A stretch of 64,000 bases of DNA from NCBI GenBank assembly GCA_030247845.1, contig JAPDRP010000002.1, positions 1 to 64,000 of the forward strand. Direction: 5' to 3'. Source of the stretch: Coniosporium tulheliwenetii (lineage: Eukaryota > Ascomycota > Dothideomycetes). The notes under the pieces are model-generated. The model was not told the DNA's origin. It saw nothing but the letters and a program-made list of their open reading frames with translations, and searched no databases. Positions 56,266 through 64,000 of this stretch are shown piece after piece. Numbering within the stretch: position 1 is the stretch's first letter; each line of letters opens with the position of its first letter. A program made the translations under genes and the position numbers.

Positions 56266-57074
56266 CCGCGGGACGCCGTTCGCCCCTTCTGTGATCCCTT
56301 TTTGGTGAAACGTCCCGGACGTCTCTCCGTAGCGTCGAGTTCCATGGGTTTGAGCCCATAAGGGTCTTGGTCTCGTTTGGTGGGGTAGGTTGGTTTACGT
56401 CCTACTACAACCGGTGCGTTGTGTCCCTTTTTCTCCAAACGTCTTTCGTACAATCGGTTGTCGATGCGAATCGATGTACTAATCATTTCTTGTAACTTAT
56501 CGGGTCGCTCGCCCCTGACCAAGTCATCCTTGACGCCTTCTTTCAATCCTCGGTAGTACTGTGCCGTCAGGGCCGTCTCGTCCCAATGGGTATTGGACGC
56601 CACTAGTTGGAACTGTGCAGCATAGTTGGCCGCAGACCCCTTTTGGGTCAGATTCATCAGTTCTCGTTCTGCAGTACGTGCCGCGTCGATGTCTCCAAAC
56701 ACTCCTCGTATTTTCTTCTTGAATGAGCTCATGTCGGAGAAGATCTCCGTTGTTTCCCTGGACCAGTCAACCTCCGCATTCTCAAGGAAGTCCCTGAGAT
56801 GGGGCTGGATCCACTTGAATGCACGTCCCCTCAGATAGGTAACGACAAACATGACTTCATTTTCTTCTTGGAAACGATCTTGGTTGTGCCAGATGTACAG
56901 GTCACACTGGAGCAGCCACGAGTCGAGCTCGTTTCGCTCCCCATTGTACTCGTCCGGAACCTTGACTTTGACTGGCTTTGGTGCCGGGGGCGGCGGTGGT
57001 GCCTGTCCCCTCGATGGTCCGGTAGTTGATCCTGTAGTAGACATATCGACGTGTTGATCTTGGTTACTCCACAA
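56067..57074 (-). CDS. Gag N-terminal (capsid) part, unit 1
   Basis: It encodes 335 codons from ATG 57074, or 325 from ATG 57044, which is the start equivalent to that of the old element. A proline-rich start (GQAPPPPPAPKPVKVKVPDE) leads to a capsid-like domain (LDSWLLQCDLYIWHNQ, FVVTYLRGRAFKWIQPHL, NYAAQFQLVASNTHWDE, QYYRGLKEGVKDDLV). This matches the UBN2/retrotrans_gag fold of gypsy elements. Without frameshifting at 56259-56265 it ends in an unrelated ~65-residue tail at 56067 and lacks the zinc knuckle. Confidence 0.9.
   Translation of the reverse strand: MWSNQDQHVDMSTTGSTTGPSRGQAPPPPPAPKPVKVKVPDEYNGERNELDSWLLQCDLYIWHNQDRFQEENEVMFVVTYLRGRAFKWIQPHLRDFLENAEVDWSRETTEIFSDMSSFKKKIRGVFGDIDAARTAERELMNLTQKGSAANYAAQFQLVASNTHWDETALTAQYYRGLKEGVKDDLVRGERPDKLQEMISTSIRIDNRLYERRLEKKGHNAPVVVGRKPTYPTKRDQDPYGLKPMELDATERRPGRFTKKGSQKGRTASRGKNLLLGSVSTVIAQDILQGIAGNPRRSKHWHKPMVLRKRDNWRPPRSAMTRCPGLHAMTTGARYT
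56259..56265 (-). promoter_or_regulatory. Second A AAA AAC heptamer, inside Gag, unit 1
   Basis: It is in phase with the N-terminal Gag frame (GGA AAA AAC). A -1 step here restores the frame of the zinc knuckle. The old element has GGA AAG AAA CCT at the same place (48449-48460) and needs no shift. The dimer is therefore one base shorter. This may be a lesion or a second recoding site. Confidence 0.6.
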
Positions 57075-57089
57075 AGGCGGTGCTCAAAG

Positions 57090-57429
57090 TGTAACGGTTG
57101 GGGTCCTGATCAAGGAGGAAGGGAGCAGTGCCAAGATATAGTCAACAAGTGGAGGGTTGATATCACAAGGTGAGATCAGATCAAGTTACTAAGAATACTA
57201 AATTCTTATTTGAGTTGAGCACACCATTCTAATGAACGAGAATGGTGCTGCCTATATACTGGGACCCGGAGCAAGTACCACCGTTCCTTGCTCGGTCTGC
57301 TCAGTGTGCTCAGTCCCTGATCACCCTGATCGCACTGAGCACGGCTTGGCGGCCTGTGGTGCTCAGTCCCACACGTGACCCTTGGCACTGATCATTCCTC
57401 GGCGCTGTCCCGCACCTCTGTTTGTAACA
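57090..57429 (-). repeat. LTR 2 (shared by both units)
   Basis: 340 bp, TGTAACGG to TTTGTAACA. It serves as 3' LTR of the right unit and 5' LTR of the left unit. Its hairpin is at 57222-57247. Confidence 0.95.
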
Positions 57430-57482
57430 CTATCCCCCTCCCTCTCAGCTTTTGTCCTCAAAAGGTATGTTCCTTTCTCAAC

Positions 57483-58070
57483 ATGCCTGACGGGGTTACT
57501 AAAAAATCAAAAGCCAAACGCTCTTCTACCGAACGTCGTCGAGATTTGGTATCGTTTCTCCGTACCTCCGGTCCCGTCATGCCCACGCCTTGTGCTCGCT
57601 GTCGCGAGCAGTCGCTTTCCTGCCGTGTCAACGTCCGGTCCGGTATTTGCGCCGAGTGCATCTCTTCTGGCGCCAAATGTGATCTCGTAGTTACTCGTGA
57701 AGAGTGGGAACAACTTCGTGTTCGTGGGGAGGAGATCCGCCGCCGGCTTCGTGAGGCTGACGAGGCGATCGCCGAAGCCCATCGCCGTCGCGCCCAGCTT
57801 GCCGAGGAGCTGGCAGCGTGGGAGAGTCAGTCCTCGGAGGCTGTCTCTCGGGAGCTGGCTTCGATCGAGGAGGTTGAACGCCTGGAGCGGGGCCAGCCGA
57901 GTCCCCCTCCTGACCCTTTGATGGAGTTCCCCGACCCGGCGCCCTTCGCCTTCTCGGATGTGTTGGCGATGTCCCCTTCGACTTGGGGCACCCTGGATGG
58001 GCTACCTTCCGACTTCTTTTCTGCGCCTGCTTCTTACGTGATCCCGACCCCTCGAGGTACTTCTTCATAG
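57483..58070 (+). CDS. Antisense ORF, unit 2
   Basis: The protein is the same 195 residues as at 51232. The single difference in the overlap with pol (57780 C, versus T at 51529) is silent in this frame (Ala) but changes Glu to Gly in the pol tail. The initiation context and cysteine cluster are unchanged. Confidence 0.7.
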   Translation: MPDGVTKKSKAKRSSTERRRDLVSFLRTSGPVMPTPCARCREQSLSCRVNVRSGICAECISSGAKCDLVVTREEWEQLRVRGEEIRRRLREADEAIAEAHRRRAQLAEELAAWESQSSEAVSRELASIEEVERLERGQPSPPPDPLMEFPDPAPFAFSDVLAMSPSTWGTLDGLPSDFFSAPASYVIPTPRGTSS

Positions 58071-61000
58071 CTTGTTCGCATCCTTCGAGATTGGTAAGTA
58101 GCTCCCACGTACTCTCCGAGTCTGGGTAGCCCTTCCATTTTACCAGAAACCTTTGCGCACCGTCGTCGAAATCGGTGCTGTCGTCCAGGATCTTTTGCAC
58201 TTCGTATCGTCCTTCTTGTTCCATCAGATAATTGTCTGGTACACTTTCTAACACTGGTACTTCTTCAGGTGCTGGTTCCAACAGCGAAACGTGGAACACG
58301 GGGTGTATCTTCATTCCCTCTGGTAGGTCCAACTCGTAGCTGGTGTCCTTGATGTTTCTGACGATCTTGAAAGGTCCTATCCTGACGTGGTCGAGCTTCT
58401 TGCTTGGTCTCGTGGTTTCGATGTTTCTCCGGAGGAGGTAAACTTTATCCCCCTCTTTAAGCATAGGTCCCCTGGATCTATGTTTGTTGTAGTGAAATGC
58501 TGATCTTTTTGACAGGAACTCTGCATCATATTGGAGTTCTTCGTGAATCTGTCGCATTTCCTTAAATGTGACTCTGGCTGTCTCAGACATCACTTGGATA
58601 TCTTTAGGTTCGTGGAACAGCTGTGCGTGGTATCCATGGTTGGCGTAGAAAGGTGTCATACCCGTTGTCTCGTTTACGCTTGTATTGTATGCCAATTGTG
58701 CCAATGGCAATAGCGATACCCAATTCGTTTGTCGGTAGTCCACATAACCCCTCAAGTACTGCTCTAGTACTTGGTTCATGCGCTCTGTCTGTCCGTCCGT
58801 TTGTGGATGGTATGCCGTTGATAGCTTGTGCGATAGTCCCAGCTGTCGCGTGAGCGCGGTCCAGAAATTGGATGTGAACAGCTTGTCCCTGTCTGAGATG
58901 ATTTCCTCGGGCAGTCCTTGTGTTGCTGTCACATTCCGGAGGAAGGTGTATGCCAATTCTTCAGCGTTGGATGATTCCTTGTATGGTATGAAGCGTACTT
59001 CTTTCGTTAATCGATCCACAATGGTGAGCACGGAATCGTATTTCACCTTCGTCAAGGGTTCTTCGGAAAGAGGTAGCTTGACGATGAAATCCATGGCGAC
59101 TGACGCCCATGGCCGTGTTGGTATTGTTGCTGTTTTCATCAACCCATACGGCTTGTGTCGGGTTGGCTTGATCTTGTGGCATATATCGCACTTTGCGATG
59201 TATTCCTCTACTTTCTTCCTTAGTCGTGGGAAGTAGTAAGTGCGACTGATCGCTTCGACCGTTTTGTAGATTCCTCGATGTCCTCCGGTCGGCCCATCGT
59301 GGTACTGTCGAATGATCTCCGTTCGCTCGGACTCAGGTACATATACGAGTCCTTTGAACAGTATCAGGCCTGTTTCTGATTGTTCAAATCCTTCGAGGTC
59401 TTCGGCTAGTGCTCTCTGAGCGTGTGCGTCTTTTTGGTACGCCTTCCGAATCCGACTCTCGAGATCGTCATTAACAATCACCATGGTTGCCGCTAAGGTC
59501 CTGCGATTGTAGGTAATTCTCCCATCTGGATGTTGTTCCAGGATTGAGCTGACTGTTTGGGGCTTCTCTCCCATGTAGTCTGGTCGTCTGCTGAAAGCGT
59601 CTGCTTTAGCATTTTCGGAGCCTTTTCGATAGTGAATTTCGAAGTTGAACGTCGATAGTTCCTCCGACCATCGTACTTGTCTTCGGTTCAAGACCTTGGT
59701 CGTGGTGAAGTATACCAGATTCTTGTGATCCGTGAACACTTGAATTGGATACTTTGCTCCTTCCAGATACACTCTCCATTGCTTGAAAGCTTCAACAATG
59801 GCTAGCAGCTCTTTGTCGTGGATTTCATAGTTCAGTTCTGGTTCGCTGAACTTTCTCGAGTGAAATGCCACCGGATGCCAACGACCTTCGTCGTCCTGCT
59901 GATTCAGACAGGCCCCCATGGCAAGGTCTGATGCATCCGTCTCGATGATGATGGCTCTCGTGGGATCAAACATCATGAGTACCGGTTCTGTACTGAACCG
60001 TTCCTTCAGGGTCCGAAAAGCGTCCTCAGCTTTACCGTTCCACTGGAAACCTTGATCCTTTTTCGTAAGATCGGTGAGTGGTGCGGCAATCTGGGAGTAG
60101 CCTCGTATGAACTTTCGGTAAAAGTTCGCTAATCCCAGGAATGATTGCACGTCTTTTACTGACTTTGGTGTAGGCCATTCGAGTACTGCCTGCACCTTGG
60201 TTTTATCCATCTGGATCCCATGATCCGTGATGATATAACCTAAGAACTCAATCTCCTGTTGATGGAATTGGCTCTTTTCTGGTACTATCCGTAAGTTCGC
60301 TCGTTGGAGGGCTTCCAGAACTTGTCTGACATGTCGCACATGTTCCTCCTTGGTCTTCGAGTATACCAGTATGTCGTCAAGATAGACGACTACGAACACA
60401 TCCAAGTGTTCCCTCAGGACATTATTGATGTACGCCTGGAATGTGGCGGGAGCATTGGTGAGCCCGAATGGCATAACCAAATATTCGTAGAGTCCGAAGC
60501 GGGTTCTCATCGCCGTCTTCCACTCCTCGCCTTCCTTAATTCGAATCCGGTTGTATGCTCCTGGAATGTCGAATTTGCTGAACCACTTGGCTCCTTGGAG
60601 TCGATCCTGTAACTCCGAAATCAAAGGCAACGGATAACTATTCTTAATAGTTATGTTATTCAGTCCCCGGTAGTCGACACAAAGTCGTAACTTTCCGTTC
60701 TTCTTTGGTACGAACAGGATAGGGTATCCTGCGGGCGACTGGGATTCCCGTATGAATCCTTTCTTCAGATTTTCGTCTAGGTACGCCCGTAGCGCCTCCA
60801 GCTTCTCTGGTGACAGTGGGTAGATCGCTGACTTCCCTGGTGTCTTGCCTTCTTGTATGGGTATCGTATGGTCCCATGGTTGGTGTGCTGGTAGGGCTTC
60901 GTCTGGAGCCTCTTCCGCAAATAGCCTCGCGTAGTCCTTGTATTCGTCTGGAATGGACAACGGGGTTGTGGTAGTCGCGATCTCTCGTCGCTTGCTCCAC

Positions 61001-61600
61001 AGGATCTGTATTTGTTCAGGATTCTCTCGAACTTCCTTTTTCAGTTCTTCGGCTGAGATTGCGCATATCTCGAGACCGTCTCCTGGCATGTCTTCGCTCA
61101 TTTGGACCAGCTTTCCCTTGGAAAAGTCCAACGTTTGACGGATCCAATCAATCTTTGGATTTGCGTCCTTGAGCCATGGTAACCCCAGCACTACGTCGTG
61201 GGTTCCTGTTACCGTAATATCGAACTGCATGTCCCGGACATGGGGTCCGATCTTCAACCTGACAGTCGTTGTCTCCTGGTCTACTAATCCCTGATTGTAG
61301 CCCAAAGGTTGGCCATCTACCGCTGTTACTGGGTAGGCATCGAGCTTCCCTTGCAGGCTCAGCTGCGCTCGGTTTGCGAACTGTGGTGACATAAAGTTCG
61401 CTGTGGCCCCTGAATCGATCAGTGCCTTGGCCCATGATTGGCCAACTTGAACCCATACTCGTAGGTTCCCGGCGTACTTCGTCGCCGCAAGGGTATGCTT
61501 CTGGTATCGTATTCCTGGTACCCAGGTGCCCTTACACCTGTTCGAAAGTCTTGGTGTAGGCGCTTCCGTCGACCTTCTGGCCGGAAGGCCTCCTAGTTTT
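57691..61600 (-). CDS. Pol polyprotein, unit 2 (frameshift signal damaged)
   Basis: The domains and catalytic residues are the same as in unit 1. Visible protein differences are Tyr for Cys and Glu for Gly in the region between integrase and chromodomain, and Gly for Glu in the tail. The frame is intact from its first Met (61392), but the slippery A-run upstream is AAAAA (61597-61601) instead of AAAAAA. A -1 slip there would no longer reach this frame, so unit 2 should not make Gag-Pol unless the run length is a sequencing error. Confidence 0.9.
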
Positions 61601-62515
61601 TGAACCAGAGCTCCCGGAGCTCCGTTCCTCCCCTACGTACGAGAACGCAACAGGATTGACTTTCATTGCTGGATATTTCTTCGGGTCTCTTGCCGCATAC
61701 TCAGCCTTGAGTGCCGTCACTTTACTTCTAAGGCTTCGGGCGATGAAACCTCCATCCGGAGTCACGTAACCTCCATTGGTCGTGAATCTCGATCCTTTCG
61801 GTGGGTACTCTCGGATGATGTTTTGATATTCTCTTCCTTGAATCGGTAGTTGCTCCAGCCTCTCATGTAGCCAGTTTAGCCGTTTCTCTGCGGGTCCGTA
61901 CCGATCGAGGAGAATGTTGTAGCATTCGGTGTAGGCTTGATGGAAGCTGACCGCGTGTTGTACATCTATCCGTTCGTGTACTCGGTGTTGGGCGTCTCTC
62001 ATCTGCTGACTTCTCATGTTTGTTCCATAAGCAGCAGACACCTCGTCCCACACTTCTTCCCAAAGTTCGACTGGGTACTTCCCTAGTACCAGTTCGGGTC
62101 CGAGCTGTCGTGTCGGGATCGTTGTGATCCTGGGGGTCTCGATGAGCTCTCCTTCTTCGGATCCGCTGTCCGACCTAATTTCCTCGAAGTCATCCTCTTC
62201 TTCGGGTTCTGGTTTGAGGATGCCAGTAGTGTCGTAGGCTTTCCCTTTGTTCATGACTTGCAATGCTTGTTTCGTTTGGGGTGGTTTCGGGAACCATCCT
62301 GATCCGTCTTTGTCGCTTAGGTGTATCTTGCACCCGTCGTCATAGCATGCAGTCCAGGACATCGTGTCATGGCTGACCGCGGTGGCCGCCAGTTGTCCCG
62401 TTTTCTTAGGACCATTGGTTTGTGCCAATGCTTGCTTCTTCTTGGGTTGCCTGCAATCCCTTGCAAGATGTCCTGGGCGATCACAGTTGAAACACTTCCC
62501 AGTAAAAGGTTTTTT
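61532..62515 (-). CDS. Gag C-terminal part with zinc knuckle, unit 2
   Basis: It is identical to unit 1 up to SGSSGSK. The one-base shorter A-run then removes the normal stop, and the frame reads on for about 20 extra residues (RRPSGQKVDGSAYTK...) to TAA/TAG at 61532. It is entered by the same heptamer at 62509-62515. Confidence 0.85.
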   Translation of the reverse strand, partial: KKPFTGKCFNCDRPGHLARDCRQPKKKQALAQTNGPKKTGQLAATAVSHDTMSWTACYDDGCKIHLSDKDGSGWFPKPPQTKQALQVMNKGKAYDTTGILKPEPEEEDDFEEIRSDSGSEEGELIETPRITTIPTRQLGPELVLGKYPVELWEEVWDEVSAAYGTNMRSQQMRDAQHRVHERIDVQHAVSFHQAYTECYNILLDRYGPAEKRLNWLHERLEQLPIQGREYQNIIREYPPKGSRFTTNGGYVTPDGGFIARSLRSKVTALKAEYAARDPKKYPAMKVNPVAFSYVGEERSSGSSGSKTRRPSGQKVDGSAYTKTFEQV

Positions 62516-63324
62516 CCGCGGGACGCCGTTCGCCCCTTCTGTGATCCCTTTTTGGTGAAACGTCCCGGACGTCTCTCCGTAGCGTCGAGTTCCATGGGTT
62601 TGAGCCCATAAGGGTCTTGGTCTCGTTTGGTGGGGTAGGTTGGTTTACGTCCTACTACAACCGGTGCGTTGTGTCCCTTTTTCTCCAAACGTCTTTCGTA
62701 CAATCGGTTGTCGATGCGAATCGATGTACTAATCATTTCTTGTAACTTATCGGGTCGCTCGCCCCTGACCAAGTCATCCTTGACGCCTTCTTTCAATCCT
62801 CGGTAGTACTGTGCCGTCAGGGCCGTCTCGTCCCAATGGGTATTGGACGCCACTAGTTGGAACTGTGCAGCATAGTTGGCCGCAGACCCCTTTTGGGTCA
62901 GATTCATCAGTTCTCGTTCTGCAGTACGTGCCGCGTCGATGTCTCCAAACACTCCTCGTATTTTCTTCTTGAATGAGCTCATGTCGGAGAAGATCTCCGT
63001 TGTTTCCCTGGACCAGTCAACCTCCGCATTCTCAAGGAAGTCCCTGAGATGGGGCTGGATCCACTTGAATGCACGTCCCCTCAGATAGGTAACGACAAAC
63101 ATGACTTCATTTTCTTCTTGGAAACGATCTTGGTTGTGCCAGATGTACAGGTCACACTGGAGCAGCCACGAGTCGAGCTCGTTTCGCTCCCCATTGTACT
63201 CGTCCGGAACCTTGACTTTGACTGGCTTTGGTGCCGGGGGCGGCGGTGGTGCCTGTCCCCTCGATGGTCCGGTAGTTGATCCTGTAGTAGACATATCGAC
63301 GTGTTGATCTTGGTTACTCCACAA
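62317..63324 (-). CDS. Gag N-terminal (capsid) part, unit 2
   Basis: As read, it is identical to the unit 1 product at 56067-57074, with the same internal A AAA AAC heptamer at 62509-62515. It lies directly downstream of LTR 3, which acts as its promoter. Confidence 0.9.
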   Translation of the reverse strand: MWSNQDQHVDMSTTGSTTGPSRGQAPPPPPAPKPVKVKVPDEYNGERNELDSWLLQCDLYIWHNQDRFQEENEVMFVVTYLRGRAFKWIQPHLRDFLENAEVDWSRETTEIFSDMSSFKKKIRGVFGDIDAARTAERELMNLTQKGSAANYAAQFQLVASNTHWDETALTAQYYRGLKEGVKDDLVRGERPDKLQEMISTSIRIDNRLYERRLEKKGHNAPVVVGRKPTYPTKRDQDPYGLKPMELDATERRPGRFTKKGSQKGRTASRGKNLLLGSVSTVIAQDILQGIAGNPRRSKHWHKPMVLRKRDNWRPPRSAMTRCPGLHAMTTGARYT

Positions 63325-63339
63325 AGGCGGTGCTCAAAG

Positions 63340-63679
63340 TGTAACGGTTGGGGTCCTGATCAAGGAGGAAGGGAGCAGTGCCAAGATATAGTCAACAAGT
63401 GGAGGGTTGATATCACAAGGTGAGATCAGATCAAGTTACTAAGAATACTAAATTCTTATTTGAGTTGAGCACACCATTCTAATGAACGAGAATGGTGCTG
63501 CCTATATACTGGGACCCGGAGCAAGTACCACCGTTCCTTGCTCGGTCTGCTCAGTGTGCTCAGTCCCTGATCACCCTGATCGCACTGAGCACGGCTTGGC
63601 GGCCTGTGGTGCTCAGTCCCACACGTGACCCTTGGCACTGATCATTCCTCGGCGCTGTCCCGCACCTCTGTTTGTAACA
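63340..63679 (-). repeat. LTR 3 (5' LTR of the dimer)
   Basis: 340 bp, identical as read to LTR 1 and LTR 2. The next bases, GAGAA, complete the target duplication. Its hairpin is at 63472-63497. The internal side reads CTTTGAGCACC directly after the LTR end, and no tRNA-like TGG primer site is evident. Confidence 0.95.
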
Positions 63680-63684
63680 GAGAA

Positions 63685-64000
63685 GAGCTAATTCCATCGA
63701 TAGGAAATTAAGTTCTTAGGGTATATCATCACTAATTAGGGTATTAAGATGGATAATACTAAGGTGAAGGCAGTACTCGAATAGCCTACACCAAAGCTAG
63801 TAAAAGACGTGTAATCATTTCTAGGATTAGCAAACTTTTACTAAAAGTTTATATGGGACTACTCCCGAATTATAGCGCCACTAATAGATCTTATAAGAAA
63901 AGATCACGGTTTCTAGTGGAACGATAAAGCGGACGAGGCTTTTCGCACACTAAAGGAATAGTTTAGCATAGAACTAGTCTTAATAATGTTCGCCCGATTA
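63685..64000 (+). pseudogene. Pol of the old gypsy element, continuation after the dimer
   Basis: It resumes the reverse transcriptase exactly where 50838 stopped. Recognisable blocks are the FLG-like TTCTTAGGGTATATCATCAC, LANFYKF-like at about 63825 and a run before RNase H. It has RIP stops and continues beyond the window. Confidence 0.85.

Larger units (their letters stand above)
50839..63679 (-). mobile_element. Tandem dimer of a Ty3/gypsy chromovirus: LTR-internal-LTR-internal-LTR
   Basis: Three LTRs of 340 bp and two internal regions form a head-to-tail dimer on the minus strand. The whole is flanked by a perfect 5-bp duplication GAGAA (50834-50838 and 63680-63684), so it is one insertion event. 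The units are 6,251 and 6,250 bp. I found only three base differences (52011/58262, 52086/58337, 51529/57780, all C/T) and one A-run length difference between them. Neither carries RIP damage. Coding order from the right is Gag, protease, reverse transcriptase, RNase H, integrase, chromodomain, which places it in the Metaviridae chromoviruses. Confidence 0.95.

Overview
The window is one chromosome end of a filamentous ascomycete (Pezizomycotina). The evidence is: CCCTAA telomere repeats at base 1; short spliceosomal introns (48-64 nt) with CTGAC/CTAAC branch sites; telomere-linked RecQ helicase (TLH) genes; Ty3/gypsy chromoviruses; and large AT-rich tracts where C-to-T/G-to-A change has turned CAG/CAA/TGG codons into TAG/TAA. 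That last pattern is the mark of repeat-induced point mutation (RIP). I cannot name the species.

Layout. 1-1307: telomere, an 18-bp higher-order block of variant hexamers, then pyrimidine-rich subtelomere. 1308-4820 (-): a large unrecognised protein gene, broken by stops and two compensating frameshifts. 5255-6850: about 1.6 kb of pyrimidine-only hexamer satellite. 8704-13107 (-): a full-length TLH helicase gene whose reading frame is kept but carries many stops, flanked by small repeats (R1, R2). 14375-18639 (+): a protein kinase/Sel1-like/ankyrin gene with a late frameshift. 18780-24353: relics of an ankyrin gene, a second RecQ-type helicase, a retroelement and a third DUF3505-type protein. 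24715-30531: RIP-mutated repeats, including a truncated TLH copy, a TLH 5' fragment, a 435-bp solo LTR with a heat-shock-element-like array, and a gypsy solo LTR. 30732-40570: an island of normal base composition holding an intact SDR reductase, a zinc alcohol dehydrogenase with one nonsense codon, and small fragments. 40570-47251: AT-rich RIP-mutated DNA. 47252-64000: an old RIP-mutated gypsy element split by a young tandem dimer, LTR-internal-LTR-internal-LTR (50839-63679), with a perfect 5-bp target duplication.

How it fits together. The ends are built from duplicated TLH units plus retroelements that insert into older, silenced relatives, as expected for chromodomain integrases. The young dimer is an unmutated 6.25-kb direct repeat beside heavily RIP-mutated relatives, so it postdates the last round of RIP or RIP no longer works. 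The most interesting signals are: canonical -1 slippery heptamers in the dimer, one at the Gag stop codon and conserved in the old element, with a second inside Gag; an antisense zinc-cysteine ORF overlapping the end of Pol; a hairpin in the LTR with a compensatory base change; and a heat-shock-like array in a solo LTR. All calls are by eye; no database search was possible.
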